This document shows, piece by piece, positions 25,777 to 35,207 of a stretch of DNA of 64,000 nucleotides (its first letter is position 1; every line of letters begins with the position of its first letter). The translations under genes were made by a program, and so were the position numbers. The notes beneath the pieces are model-generated. The model saw nothing but the letters and a program-made list of their open reading frames with translations, did no database searches and was not told where the DNA came from. Source of the stretch: Humitalea rosea (lineage in GTDB: Bacteria; Pseudomonadota; Alphaproteobacteria; Acetobacterales; Acetobacteraceae); contig NZ_QKYU01000001.1 of assembly GCF_003253705.1 (NCBI RefSeq), positions 1 through 64,000 on the forward strand, read 5' to 3'.

Positions 25777-26376
25777 TCAGGCGCCGAGCCTGGCCGCGGC
25801 CTCCGCGACCTTGCGGCCCTGGTAGCGCGCGCCGGCCAGTTCATTCTCCGACGGCTTGCGCGACCCATCCCCGCCCGCGATCGTGGTCGCGCCATAGGGC
25901 GAGCCGCCGGTGACCTCATCCAGCTTCATCTGCCCGGCAAAACCGTAGTCGAGCCCGACGATGACCATGCCGAAGTGCAGCATGTTGGCGATGATGGAAA
26001 ACAGCGTCATCTCCTGCCCGCCATGCTGGGTGGCGGTGGAGGTGAAGGCCGCGCCGACCTTGCCATGCAGCGCGCCGCGCGCCCAAAGCCCGCCGGCCTG
26101 GTCCAGGAAATTCGCCATCTGCGACGCCATGCGGCCGAAGCGCGTGCCGACACCGATGATGATGGCGTCGTAATTCGCGAGGTCGGCGATCTGCGCGATC
26201 GGGGCGGCCTGGTCGAGCTTGTAATGCGACGCCTTGGCGACCTCGGGCGGGACGAGTTCCGGCACCCGCTTGATGTCCACCTCGGCGCCCGCCTCGCGCG
26301 CGCCCGCGGCCATGGCCTGCGCCATGGTCTCGATGTGGCCATAGGCGGAATAATAGAGAACCAAGACCTTGGTCAT
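25777..26376 (-). CDS. wrbA: NAD(P)H:quinone oxidoreductase WrbA
   Basis: FMN-dependent two-electron quinone reductase of the flavodoxin fold, protecting against quinone redox cycling. 199 aa, family length. The FMN phosphate loop is [12 protein letters not shown] (about 8-19), and the family signature [21 protein letters not shown] (about 79-99) and [22 protein letters not shown] follow. ATG 26376 chosen; the open frame continues upstream to 26877 but is antisense-like there. Likely co-transcribed with dps. Confidence 0.94.
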   Translation of the reverse strand: MTKVLVLYYSAYGHIETMAQAMAAGAREAGAEVDIKRVPELVPPEVAKASHYKLDQAAPIAQIADLANYDAIIIGVGTRFGRMASQMANFLDQAGGLWARGALHGKVGAAFTSTATQHGGQEMTLFSIIANMLHFGMVIVGLDYGFAGQMKLDEVTGGSPYGATTIAGGDGSRKPSENELAGARYQGRKVAEAAARLGA

Positions 26377-26537
26377 GCGGCGGACTTCCCTTGCTGTGGG
26401 CGCCAACAGAGCAGCCCAAGGCAAGCCGCGCTTGCCGGAAGCTGCGCCGAATGGACGGATCGGGCGCGGCCGACAGCACCCTGTCGTTCCGCGCCTGCCT
26501 CCAACGCCCGACCGCGGGGAAAGTTTCGAGGGCGCGA

Positions 26538-28049
26538 TCAGCCCCCGATCTGCATCCCCTGCAGCCGGATCAGCCCATCCGGCACCATCCGCAGCCCGCT
26601 CACCGCCGCCGTGGTCCCGAACAGGCTTTGCGCGTGCCAGAGGTAGATATAGGGCCGGTCGCGCAGCAGGATCGTCATCGCGCGGCCATAGGCGGCGAGG
26701 CGGGCCGCCGGGTCGACCAAGGTGCGGCCCTCGCGCAGCGCCACATCGGCCTCGGGGTTGCAGTAGCCGCCGCCATTCAGCGTCTCGCCGCAGGCATTGA
26801 AGCCCCAGAGGTTGCCGTCGATGTCGGTGCGGCCGGACCAGGCGATGATCAGCGCCTCGAAATCGCCCGTGGTCCATTGCCGCAGCAGGGTCGCGACCTC
26901 GATCACCTGCAACTCCAGATCGATGCCGGCCTCGGCCACCATCGCCTGGATCACCTCGGCGGCCTGGGTGTATTCGGTGGTGTTGGGCACCGAGAACTTC
27001 ACCCGCAGCCGCTCATGCCCGGCCGCGCGCAGCAGGGCGCGGGCGCGGTCGAGGTCGCGCCCCGGCACGGCCAGGGATGCGATGTGCTGCGGATGGCCGG
27101 GCGGGGTGGACTGGTTGTCGGGGATATAGAGCCCCTCGAAGGCGACGCGGTTCAGCACGTCGCGGTCGATCGCAAGCTCAAAGGCCTCGCGCACCCGCGG
27201 GTCCTCGCCGAGCGGGGTATGGGCACGCTCGCCATGCGCGAGGTTGAAGGCGATATAGACCGAGGCGAGGGACGGGGCCTCCAGCAGCTTCACCCGCCGG
27301 TCCTGCCGCATGGTGGCGACATCCGATGGGTTGACCCGTTCGATCACATCCAGCGCCCCGGCGCGCAGATTGGCGGCGCGCACGGTGGTATCGGTGATCG
27401 GGCGGTAGATCACCCGGTCGAAATGGATCGCCTCCGCGTTCCAATAGGCGGGGTAGCGCTCCAGCTCGATCCGGTCCTGCGCGACGCGGCGGGTCAGCCG
27501 GAAGGGGCCGGCGCAGGCGGGCTCCTTCTGGAAATCGGCGCCAAGCACATTCGCCTGACGCGGCGAGACCAGCATGCCGGCGCGATCGGAGAGGGCGGCC
27601 AGCAGCGGCGCGAAAGGCTCGGAGAGGCGGATGCGGAGCTGCATCGGCCCCGCGACCTCGACCCCGGTGACCGGGCCCATCTCGGCCCGGCGGGTCGAGC
27701 CCTGCGCCGTCAAATGCCGGTTGAGCCCCGCGACGGCCCCGGCCGCATCCAGCGCCACGCCGTCATGGAAGGTCACGCCCGCGCGCAGGGTCAGCAGCAG
27801 GGCGCGGCCGTCCTCCTCCCAGGCCCAGGCGGTGGCGAGCTGCGGGATCAGCTCGCCCGTCTCGCTCACGTCGATCAGCTTGTCGCACATCGCCATGAAC
27901 ACCTGCCGCCCCGCCACGGTGCGGGAGAGCGTCGGGTCCAGCACATCGGGGTCGGAGGCGATGCCGATGCGCAGCTGCTGCGCGCCGGCCGGGAGGGCGG
28001 TCAGCCCAGAGAGGGTCAGGCCGATCAGGGCGGCGAGGAGCGGTCGCAT
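26538..28049 (-). CDS. ABC transporter substrate-binding protein, family 5 (peptide/nickel type)
   Basis: Periplasmic binding protein of the DppA/OppA class, 503 aa. ATG 28049 gives a classical signal peptide [23 protein letters not shown] with cleavage near 23; an upstream start at 28076 would disrupt it. The family signature is seen in [19 protein letters not shown] and the [20 protein letters not shown] block. No permease or ATPase gene is adjacent. It is transcribed divergently from a class III aminotransferase, across 94 bp, which suggests its ligand may be an amino compound handled by that enzyme. Confidence 0.85.
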   Translation of the reverse strand: MRPLLAALIGLTLSGLTALPAGAQQLRIGIASDPDVLDPTLSRTVAGRQVFMAMCDKLIDVSETGELIPQLATAWAWEEDGRALLLTLRAGVTFHDGVALDAAGAVAGLNRHLTAQGSTRRAEMGPVTGVEVAGPMQLRIRLSEPFAPLLAALSDRAGMLVSPRQANVLGADFQKEPACAGPFRLTRRVAQDRIELERYPAYWNAEAIHFDRVIYRPITDTTVRAANLRAGALDVIERVNPSDVATMRQDRRVKLLEAPSLASVYIAFNLAHGERAHTPLGEDPRVREAFELAIDRDVLNRVAFEGLYIPDNQSTPPGHPQHIASLAVPGRDLDRARALLRAAGHERLRVKFSVPNTTEYTQAAEVIQAMVAEAGIDLELQVIEVATLLRQWTTGDFEALIIAWSGRTDIDGNLWGFNACGETLNGGGYCNPEADVALREGRTLVDPAARLAAYGRAMTILLRDRPYIYLWHAQSLFGTTAAVSGLRMVPDGLIRLQGMQIGG

Positions 28050-28143
28050 GCGGTTCTCTCCATTGTCTGGACGCATCCTGACTTATATCCCCCGGGGCTG
28101 ACCATATGATATATCCAGCCCCGCCGAGCCTTTGGAGCGCCCG

Positions 28144-29388
28144 ATGCCCGATTCTGCCTATCCCGTGACCACGACCGGCCGCGATGCCGCGCTGCGCGAG
28201 CGCGCGCGCCAGGTGATCCCGGGCGGGCTCTGGGGCCATCTGAACGCCGCCAACCTGCCCTCCGGCTATCCGCAATACTATGCCCGCGCCAAGGGCTGCC
28301 GGCTGTGGGATGTCGATGGGCGGGAGTTCGTGGATTTCATGTCCTCCTGGGGCCCGATCGTGCTCGGCCACCATCATCCCCTGGTGGAGGAGGCGGCGCG
28401 GCGCCAGGCCGAGTTGGGCGATTGCATGAACGGCCCGGGGCCGGTGCTGGTGGAGCTGGCCGAACGGCTGGTCGGAACCATCCCGCATGCCGATTGGTGC
28501 CTGCTCGCGAAGAACGGCACGGATGCGACCACCGCCTGCGTCACCATCGCCCGCGCCGGCACCGGCAGGCGCAAGGTGCTGGTGGCGCGCGGCTCCTACC
28601 ATGGCGCGGTGCCGTGGTGCTCGCCCTCGATCGCGGGGGTGACGGCGGAGGACCGCGCGCATCTGATCTTCTACGACTACAACGACATCGCCTCGGTCGA
28701 GGCCGCGGTCGCCAAGGCGGGGGACGACCTTGCCGCCATCCTCGTCACCGCCTTCCGCCACGACATGGCGCGCGCGCTGGAACTGCCCGATGTCGCCTTC
28801 GCGCGGTCGCTGCGGGCACTCTGCGACCATGCCGGCGCGGCGCTGATCGTGGATGACGTGCGCGCCGGCTTCCGGCTGGATATGGGCGGGTCCTGGGAGA
28901 CGGTCGGCGTGCGGCCGGATCTCGCGGCCTATAGCAAGGCCATCGCCAATGGCCATCCGCTGGCCGCGGTGACCGGCGCCGAATGGCTCCGCCAGCCGGC
29001 GACCAAGGTCTATACCACGGGCTCCTTCTGGTGCGGCGCGGTGCCGATGGCCGCGGCGGTCGCGACCCTGGACGAGCTGCGCCGCATCGACGGCCCGGCG
29101 CGGATGAAGGCGATGGGCGAGCGGCTGCGCGCCGGCTGGGCCGCCGGGGCCGCGCGGCATGGCGTGGCGGTGCGCCAGACCGGGCCTGCGCAGATGCCGC
29201 TGATGCTGTTCGAGGGCGATGTGGGCTTCCGCCTCGGCGATGCCTTCTGCGCGGCGGCGCTGGCGGCGGGGGCGTATTTCCACCCGCGCCACAACATGTT
29301 CCTCAACTGCGCGCATACCGAGTCCGATGTGGACCGCGCGCTCCAGGCTTCGGATGCGGGCTTCGCGGCGGTCGCGCGCCTGGGCTGA
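28144..29388 (+). CDS. class III aminotransferase (glutamate-1-semialdehyde aminomutase-like)
   Basis: PLP-dependent aminotransferase or aminomutase, 414 aa. Visible elements: phosphate-binding NGTDATT (about 124-130), aromatic stacking region SYHGAVPW (about 151-158), Asp pairing the pyridine nitrogen in LIVDDVRAGFR (about 234-244), and the Schiff-base lysine in AYSKAIANGHP (Lys about 265). HemL is similar, but this protein diverges in the C-terminal part and sits beside a peptide-type binding protein, so a catabolic role is more likely. ATG 28144 preferred to TTG 28132. Confidence 0.85.
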   Translation: MPDSAYPVTTTGRDAALRERARQVIPGGLWGHLNAANLPSGYPQYYARAKGCRLWDVDGREFVDFMSSWGPIVLGHHHPLVEEAARRQAELGDCMNGPGPVLVELAERLVGTIPHADWCLLAKNGTDATTACVTIARAGTGRRKVLVARGSYHGAVPWCSPSIAGVTAEDRAHLIFYDYNDIASVEAAVAKAGDDLAAILVTAFRHDMARALELPDVAFARSLRALCDHAGAALIVDDVRAGFRLDMGGSWETVGVRPDLAAYSKAIANGHPLAAVTGAEWLRQPATKVYTTGSFWCGAVPMAAAVATLDELRRIDGPARMKAMGERLRAGWAAGAARHGVAVRQTGPAQMPLMLFEGDVGFRLGDAFCAAALAAGAYFHPRHNMFLNCAHTESDVDRALQASDAGFAAVARLG

Positions 29389-29559
29389 CCGGGTGCTGGA
29401 AAGCCCTTTTCGCGCGCGCGCGACGTTGGACGTGGGAGGGCTTGACCACTGGCTGCCCGCTCCCGGCCTTGGCTGCGCTGCTGGCGCGGCGACCCGTGGC
29501 GCAGCCGGCCCCCTGGCCGAGGCAAGCCGGGCAAGGCTGCCTTGGCCAAGCTTTGGGGC

Positions 29560-32025
29560 TCAGCCCGCCTGATACTCCTGCGACTTGAACGACAAGTGGC
29601 GCACCGATTCCGGCGCCGCGGCGATCTTCCGGATGCTGCCCCAGCTCTGCTTGTAGTTGGGGAGGATGAACTCGTTCACTCCCTTGCTGACCACATTGCC
29701 CTGCACCCCGGTCGGGTAGCCGAACAGCATGAAGGTCTCGTTCCGCTTCGCCGTGGGCGTTGGCCAGACCATGGCCTGGGTCGCGCCATTGTCGTTGAAC
29801 ACCTCGACCAGATCGCCCTGGGTAAGCTGAAGCTCCGTCATGTCGGCGGGGTGCATCTGGATATAGGGCAGCGGGAAGCGGTCGCGCACGAAATCATCGT
29901 GCTGGTCGAGATAGGCGCTCTGCCAGACATGGTTGGCGCGGCCGTTGTTGATCAGGAAGCGGAACTTGTCCTTCTCCGCCTGCTTGCCCTCGGCCTGCAA
30001 CCCGCGCCACTGCGTGCTGGTGAAGGTCGCGCGGCCGTCGGGCTTGTTGAACTTGCCGTCGGAGAACAGCCGCTTCGTGCCGATGATGCGCTCGCCCTGC
30101 AACCCCGTCGCCGGCTCCTGGAAACCATTGGTGCCCATGGCGCGCAGCCGGGCGTAGGTGACGAACTCGCCGCCCTTCTCGTGCTTGCGGTAGCCGTCCT
30201 CGAAGGCGTCTTCCTCTGTGCGCCAGTCGTAGCCCTTGAATTTGTCGGCGGTGGCGGCGTTGCCCGCCGCGCGCCAGGTTCGCTCCATGGCTTGCGCCAG
30301 CCGCGCCACGATCAGCGCATCCGGCAGCGCCTGGCCGGGCGGGTCCATGTAGCGCTCGACCAGGCGCATGCGGCGCTCGCCATTCATCGAGGTCAGGTTC
30401 ATCTCGCCCGAGGTCGCCGCCGGCAGCACGACATGCGCGCAGGAGCCGATCTGCGACGGCACGATATCCACATCGACGCTGAACAGCCCGCCCTGGCGGA
30501 TCGCGCCCATGATGGCTTCGACCTTCGCCGCGCGATCGCCCGAGGGCACGCTGTCCATCGCCGCCTTCACCAGATCGGTGCGGCGCTTGTAGGCGCGCTT
30601 GAATTCGCTGGCGTTCAGCGTGGTCTTGAAATGATCGCACGCCCAGATGTGGTGCACGCCGCCGCGGTTGTTGATCAGCAACTGGTCCACATAGGCCGCC
30701 GGCCGGCCGACATGCGCGTCCGATGGGCGCGAATAGCCCTCCTGGTGCCCGCCGAGCCGCACGCAGCCGCCGCCCGGCCGGCCGATATTGCCAGTGGCGA
30801 GGGCCAGGTTCACCAGGCTCTGGTTGGTGCGGTAGTTGTCGTTGCCCCAGATCAGCCCCTTCTCATAGGCGAACATGGTCCGCCGCCGCGCCCCACCCTG
30901 CTTCGGCTCGGCGATCCAGGCGGCCGCCTTGCGGATGTCGTCGGCGGAGAGCCCGGTGAGTTGTGCTGCCTGTTCGATGCTGGTGCGGTTGGCGGTGACG
31001 GCGGCGTCGAAGCCGCTGGTGCTGGCGGCGATGAAGGGGCGATCGACCCAGCCCTTGGCCGCGACCTCGGTGAACAGGGCGTTGAACAGCACGAGATCCG
31101 TGCCCGAGTTGATCGCGAGATGCAGGACATTCTCCTTGCCCGCTTCCGTCTCCGATGCGGCGATGGTGACGGTCCGGCGCGGATCGACGACGATGATGCG
31201 CGCCGAGGCATGCGGCTCGTTCGGCAATTGCTGGCGCTTCTTGTCGAGCGAGGAGCCGCGCAGGTTCGGCACCCAGTGGTTCAGAAAGTAGTTGGTCTGC
31301 GTCTCCAGGCTGTTGGCGCCGACGATGAACAGCGTGTCGGCAAGCTCGGCATCCTCGTAAGCGTTGTTCAGCTCACCGACGCCCATGTCGCGCGAGCCGT
31401 GCACTTCGCTGTTGTAGGCCGGGCGGTTGTGGATGCGGATGTTCTTCACCTTCATGCTCTCGAAGTAGAGCTTGCCGGTCGCCCAGGTGTTCTCGTAGCC
31501 ACCGCCGGCGCCGCCATGGTCGAAGGCGGAGACGATCAGCCCATCCTCGCCCTGCTCGGCGACGACGCGCTGGGTGACCTCGGCCACCAGCCCGATCGCG
31601 TCGTCCCACGACGTCGGCGACATCGTGCCGTAGCGCCAGATCCGCGGCTCGGTCAGGCGCGCGGCCAGCGTGTTCGTCGTGGTCGAGTAGGAGGTTTCCG
31701 CCATGCGGGCGCCGCGGATCGAGCCGAGGCCGGAATTCACCTCGCACTCATGGTCCGGCTTGATGACGATGTTCACGTCCCGGCCGTTCTGCCTGACGAT
31801 ATTGTACATCGAGGGGGCGAACCAGGCCGGGCTTTCGGCCGGCTGCTGTTCGGCGAGGTTCACGCCAAAAGCGTTCTCTGCCGCCGCGGTGCCGCCCTGG
31901 CCGCCAACCGGCCAGGAATAGGCCTTGTAGCCACAGCCGACGATGCAGAAGTGGCAGGTGACGTTGTGCACCGTGGCGTCCCGTGGCGGGATCGGCAGGC
32001 GATCGATGTTGCGCTTGAAGGCCAT
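29560..32025 (-). CDS. aioA: arsenite oxidase large (molybdopterin) subunit
   Basis: Catalytic subunit of respiratory or detoxifying arsenite oxidase, oxidising As(III) to As(V) in the periplasm. 821 aa, as expected. It binds bis-MGD and a [3Fe-4S] cluster: CHFCIVGC (Cys about 24, 27, 31) is the characteristic C-x2-C-x3-C motif without a fourth Cys. The N-terminal block VHNVTCHFC and the downstream AFDHGGAGGGYENTWATGKLY are typical of AioA. It has no signal peptide of its own and is exported with AioB. ATG 32025 chosen over 32061. It follows aioB by 76 bp. Confidence 0.96.
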   Translation of the reverse strand: MAFKRNIDRLPIPPRDATVHNVTCHFCIVGCGYKAYSWPVGGQGGTAAAENAFGVNLAEQQPAESPAWFAPSMYNIVRQNGRDVNIVIKPDHECEVNSGLGSIRGARMAETSYSTTTNTLAARLTEPRIWRYGTMSPTSWDDAIGLVAEVTQRVVAEQGEDGLIVSAFDHGGAGGGYENTWATGKLYFESMKVKNIRIHNRPAYNSEVHGSRDMGVGELNNAYEDAELADTLFIVGANSLETQTNYFLNHWVPNLRGSSLDKKRQQLPNEPHASARIIVVDPRRTVTIAASETEAGKENVLHLAINSGTDLVLFNALFTEVAAKGWVDRPFIAASTSGFDAAVTANRTSIEQAAQLTGLSADDIRKAAAWIAEPKQGGARRRTMFAYEKGLIWGNDNYRTNQSLVNLALATGNIGRPGGGCVRLGGHQEGYSRPSDAHVGRPAAYVDQLLINNRGGVHHIWACDHFKTTLNASEFKRAYKRRTDLVKAAMDSVPSGDRAAKVEAIMGAIRQGGLFSVDVDIVPSQIGSCAHVVLPAATSGEMNLTSMNGERRMRLVERYMDPPGQALPDALIVARLAQAMERTWRAAGNAATADKFKGYDWRTEEDAFEDGYRKHEKGGEFVTYARLRAMGTNGFQEPATGLQGERIIGTKRLFSDGKFNKPDGRATFTSTQWRGLQAEGKQAEKDKFRFLINNGRANHVWQSAYLDQHDDFVRDRFPLPYIQMHPADMTELQLTQGDLVEVFNDNGATQAMVWPTPTAKRNETFMLFGYPTGVQGNVVSKGVNEFILPNYKQSWGSIRKIAAAPESVRHLSFKSQEYQAG

Positions 32026-32101
32026 GGTCGCTTCGCTCCTGTTTCTGGCGATCCGATTCACGCTTCCGGCCTGCGGCCTCCAGCGATCGGATCGCGCCCC
32101 C

Positions 32102-32632
32102 CTATGCCAGCACGTTGCTGATGCGGCCGTAGATCAGCTCGTCGACACCGATCGCGCTGATGTCGCCATTGGCCGCGATGGCCAGGCGGAACTGCGCGAG
32201 GTTCGCGGTTGCCTGGCCCCAGATCTGCAAGCCCCCCTTCTCACAGTCGAAGCGGCTGTAATGGCCAGGGCAGTTCAGGCTGCGGTCATCGGCACGGAAG
32301 AACAGCGGAAAGCCCTTGTGGGGGCACATCGTGCTGAAGGCCACGATGTCGCCATCCGGGCCGACACCACCCGCGACGCGCGTTCCAAGCTTCATCACCA
32401 CGCCGGGGCTGTCGGGATCCGGATAGGAAATCGGCACGGGTTCGTTGGGCTTGAGCTCTCCTACATTCGCCACCCGCGCGACCGGATAGGTGATCCGCGC
32501 TGGCGCTGGCGCCGCTTCGGCCTCACTGGCCGGAATGGCGCCGGCGACGGCGGCGGCGCCGACGGCCGCCACCGCGCCCCGCGACAAGAAGAAGCGTCGC
32601 CCGGACTCAGCCAGTTTGTCGCATTCGGCCAT
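32102..32632 (-). CDS. aioB: arsenite oxidase small (Rieske) subunit
   Basis: Rieske iron-sulfur subunit that accepts electrons from AioA. 176 aa. The Tat signal SGRRFFLSRGAVAAVGAAAVAG (about 10-31) exports the AioAB complex. [2Fe-2S] ligands are in CPHKG (Cys 103, His 105) and CPGHYSRF (Cys 121, His 124). ATG 32632 has a good ribosome site (GGGAGGT). The gene is divergent from arsR, and the order aioB-aioA is standard. No aioX, aioS or aioR sensor genes and no dedicated cytochrome c gene are present. Confidence 0.95.
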   Translation of the reverse strand: MAECDKLAESGRRFFLSRGAVAAVGAAAVAGAIPASEAEAAPAPARITYPVARVANVGELKPNEPVPISYPDPDSPGVVMKLGTRVAGGVGPDGDIVAFSTMCPHKGFPLFFRADDRSLNCPGHYSRFDCEKGGLQIWGQATANLAQFRLAIAANGDISAIGVDELIYGRISNVLA

Positions 32633-32724
32633 CGTCGTACCTCCCAGGTGAATCGCGCCTCTTGCGGGCCGCGGAACCGTAATGTTGCTCGAACCGACGC
32701 CACCATCGGCCAACACAAACCTGG

Positions 32725-32753
32725 TTTTCAAGGGGAATCCCATCGGGTATTCT
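32725..32753 (+). promoter_or_regulatory. candidate arsR promoter, predicted leaderless
   Basis: TTTTCA (32725-32730), a 17-bp spacer, then TATTCT (32748-32753). The predicted transcript start falls on or next to the ATG at 32760, and no Shine-Dalgarno is visible. The overlapping ATTC-TC-GAAT (32749-32758) is a possible ArsR half-site pair. Confidence 0.45.
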
Positions 32754-32759
32754 CGAATC

Positions 32760-33116
32760 ATGGATGAATCTGTTGCCGTCGAAGGTTTTGCCGCCCTCGC
32801 CCAGGAGACCCGTCTCCGGGTCTTTCGCCTGCTGCTCCAGCACGGCCCGGAAGGGGTGCCGGCCGGCGAGATCGCCCGCCGGCTGGGCACCCCTCCGAAC
32901 ACCATGTCCACCCATCTGGCGATCCTCACCCGGGCCGGACTCATCCAGGCCCGCCGGGAAAGCCGCCAGGTGTTCTATGGGGTCGAACTGGGGGGCATCC
33001 GCGAGCTGATTGCCTTTCTGGTCGAGGATTGCTGCGGCGGGCGCCCCGGCGCCTGTGCCCCGCTGCTCGACGCCACCCTGCCGCTCGCCGTCTGCGGCGG
33101 GCCGGCCTGTTCATGA
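32760..33116 (+). CDS. arsR: ArsR-family arsenic-responsive repressor
   Basis: Winged-helix metalloregulator, 118 aa, that should leave DNA when As(III) binds. The recognition helix is [18 protein letters not shown] (about 45-62). The likely arsenic site is at the C-terminal end: adjacent Cys 91 and 92 plus Cys 99, a CC-x6-C arrangement close to that of ferrooxidans-type ArsR. Two more Cys (112, 117) lie in the tail. It overlaps acr3 by 4 bp (ATGA) and is divergent from aioBA, so it may control both directions. Confidence 0.9.
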   Translation: MDESVAVEGFAALAQETRLRVFRLLLQHGPEGVPAGEIARRLGTPPNTMSTHLAILTRAGLIQARRESRQVFYGVELGGIRELIAFLVEDCCGGRPGACAPLLDATLPLAVCGGPACS

Positions 33117-34189
33117 CCGCCGCCGCACCGCGCCGCCTGTCCTTCCTGGATCGTTGGCTCACGCTCTGGATCTTTGCGGCCATGGGGCTCGGCATCGCGC
33201 TCGGCAGCCTTGTGCCTGGCCTGCCCGCGGCGCTGGAGGCGATCTCGGTCGAGGGCACGAACCTGCCGATCGCCATCGGCCTGATCCTGATGATGTACCC
33301 ACCCCTCGCGCGTGTGCGCTACGAGGCGCTGCCCCGGGTTTTTGCCGACCGCCGCGTGCTGCTGCTGTCGCTGGTGCAGAACTGGTTGATCGGGCCGGTC
33401 CTGATGTTCGGCCTTGCCGTGCTGTTCCTGTCGGACCGGCCCGAATACATGACCGGGCTGATCCTGATCGGCCTGGCGCGCTGCATCGCCATGGTCATCG
33501 TCTGGAACCAGTTGGCGCGCGGCGACAACCAGTACGTGGCGGGGCTGGTCGCCTTCAACAGCATCTTCCAACTGCTGTTCTTCGGGGTTTACGCCTGGTT
33601 CTTCCTCACGGTGCTGCCGCCGCTGGTGGGGCTGGAGGGCCAGGTGGTCGCGGTGTCCTTCGGCACGATTGCCGGCGCCGTGCTGCTCTACCTGGGCGTG
33701 CCCTTCGCGGCGGGCTTCCTGACCCGGCGGGTGCTGATCGCCCGGCATGGCGAGACCTGGTACGCGGAAAAATTCCTGCCGCTGATCGCGCCCATCACCC
33801 TGGCGGCCCTGCTCTTCACCATCTTCGCCATGTTCGCGCTCAAGGGCGGCGACGTGCTGCGCCTGCCGCTGGATGCGCTGCGCATCGCGGTGCCGCTGGT
33901 GATCTATTTCCTGGTGATGTTCATGGTCAGCTTCTGGATGGGCCGGCTGATCGATGCGGACTACCCGCGCACCACCGCTATCGCCTTCACCGCGGCCTCC
34001 AACAACTTCGAGCTGGCGATCGCGGTCGCCATCGCCGCCTTCGGCCTGGCCTCGCCGGTGGCTTTCGCGACCGTGATCGGGCCGCTGGTCGAGGTGCCGG
34101 TGCTGATCCTGCTGGTCGGCGTGGCGCTGCGGCTGGGGCGCCGGTGGTTCCCGGCCTCCGCTCCACCGGCCGGGCAAGGTGCGGGATAG
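33113..34189 (+). CDS. acr3: arsenite efflux permease Acr3
   Basis: Inner-membrane As(OH)3 exporter of the ACR3 (BART superfamily) type. 358 aa with ten membrane segments. The essential cysteine lies in [15 protein letters not shown] (Cys about 124) and the conserved Glu in [12 protein letters not shown] (about residue 300). ATG 33113 overlaps the arsR stop; a longer frame from 33029 lies inside arsR and is Arg-rich. It is also called ArsB in many genomes but is unrelated in sequence to E. coli ArsB. Confidence 0.95.
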   Translation: MTAAAPRRLSFLDRWLTLWIFAAMGLGIALGSLVPGLPAALEAISVEGTNLPIAIGLILMMYPPLARVRYEALPRVFADRRVLLLSLVQNWLIGPVLMFGLAVLFLSDRPEYMTGLILIGLARCIAMVIVWNQLARGDNQYVAGLVAFNSIFQLLFFGVYAWFFLTVLPPLVGLEGQVVAVSFGTIAGAVLLYLGVPFAAGFLTRRVLIARHGETWYAEKFLPLIAPITLAALLFTIFAMFALKGGDVLRLPLDALRIAVPLVIYFLVMFMVSFWMGRLIDADYPRTTAIAFTAASNNFELAIAVAIAAFGLASPVAFATVIGPLVEVPVLILLVGVALRLGRRWFPASAPPAGQGAG

Positions 34190-34312
34190 GTCGCGGCCGG
34201 GTCTCGGCCGCGCTGACCGGCGTGACGCGGGCGGCACGCGAGGCCGTCCTTGGAAGGCTCGGCTGACATGAAGCCTTCATCGAAACGTCACCCCGCGGCC
34301 GGGCATTTCGAT

Positions 34313-34318
34313 TAAAAT
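34313..34318 (+). promoter_or_regulatory. candidate -10 element of the arsRC operon, predicted leaderless
   Basis: TAAAAT ends six bases before the ATG at 34325, the same spacing as at arsR. No Shine-Dalgarno and no good -35 hexamer are visible. TTC-N10-GAA (34307-34322) flanks it and could be an ArsR operator. Confidence 0.35.
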
Positions 34319-34324
34319 GGAATA

Positions 34325-35182
34325 ATGGAAACAGAAGACGCCGCCTTCGCCTTCGCAGCCCTTGGGCAGGGCACGCGGCTCGACCTGCTGCGTGTCCTGC
34401 TGGACGCCGGGCCGAGCGGTGTGGCGGCCGGAGAGGTCGCGACCCGGCTCGGCGTGCCCGCCTCCACCCTGTCCTTCCATCTGCGGGCGCTGGACCAGGC
34501 GGGGCTGATCGCTGCCACGCGCCAGGGCCGCAGCCTGATCTACGCCGTGCAGTTCGCGCGGCTGCGTGCCCTGCTCGCCTTCCTCGCCGAGGCCTGCTGC
34601 GGCGGCGAGCCCGACCGCTGCGGCGACCTCGGGCGGATGCTCGACACCATCACACGGGAGAACAACATCATGCGAGCCGCCACCTTCAACGTGCTGTTCC
34701 TCTGCACGCACAACTCCGCCCGCTCGATCATGGCCGAGGCCCTGCTGCAAAAACTCGCCCCCGGCCGTTTCGCGGCCTACTCGGCGGGCTCGGACCCGTC
34801 GCCGACCGGGCCCTTGCCCGAGGTTCTGTCGCTGCTGAAGGCCCTGGGCCATGACGTGTCGGGGCTGCGGTCGAAGTCCTGGGACGAGTACACCGGCCCC
34901 GCGGCGCCGAAGATGGATTTCGTCCTGGCCCTCTGCGACACGCTGCAGGGCCAAGTCTGCCCGGATTTCGGCGCGACGACGATCACCGGTGCCTGGCCGC
35001 TGCCGGACCCCGCGAAATTCAGCGGCAGCGTCGCGGAGCGTGCGACCCTGCTGAACGAAGTCTATGCCGGGCTGCGTCGTCGGCTGGAGGCCTTCATCAG
35101 CCTGCCCATCGCCTCGCTCGACCGCATGGCGCTGAAGGCGCGCGTTGATGAACTGGCCGATCCGCACGCGGTGACGCGGTGA
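34325..35182 (+). CDS. ArsR-ArsC fusion: arsenic repressor joined to thioredoxin-type arsenate reductase
   Basis: 285 aa with two domains. Residues about 1-100 form an ArsR winged helix (recognition helix [18 protein letters not shown]) with an arsenic site of Cys 91, 92 and 99 in the same CC-x6-C spacing as the neighbouring ArsR. Residues about 118-265 form an LMW-phosphatase-type arsenate reductase with the CX5R loop CTHNSAR (Cys 127, Arg 133) and resolving cysteines 204 and 212. The frame is continuous and the linker short, so it is a true fusion, not a sequencing artefact. It leads the arsRC-gapdh-arsJ operon. Confidence 0.93.
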   Translation: METEDAAFAFAALGQGTRLDLLRVLLDAGPSGVAAGEVATRLGVPASTLSFHLRALDQAGLIAATRQGRSLIYAVQFARLRALLAFLAEACCGGEPDRCGDLGRMLDTITRENNIMRAATFNVLFLCTHNSARSIMAEALLQKLAPGRFAAYSAGSDPSPTGPLPEVLSLLKALGHDVSGLRSKSWDEYTGPAAPKMDFVLALCDTLQGQVCPDFGATTITGAWPLPDPAKFSGSVAERATLLNEVYAGLRRRLEAFISLPIASLDRMALKARVDELADPHAVTR

Positions 35183-35207
35183 CGGATTCGAGCGTGGAGG
35201 CCGTTGC

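Noticed and set aside
29389-29559. Border of a mobile arsenic element
   Set aside because: The gap has GC-rich inverted segments, but no integrase, terminal repeat or tRNA was seen on either side of the island.
29542-32121. 859-residue open frame on the plus strand opposite aioA
   Set aside because: It is antisense to a gene with clear cofactor motifs. Its translation is rich in Arg, Gly, His and Ala with no known domain, as expected from very high GC.
32633-32759. Sigma-54 promoter for aioBA
   Set aside because: No GG-N10-GC element with the expected flanking bases was found on the minus strand.
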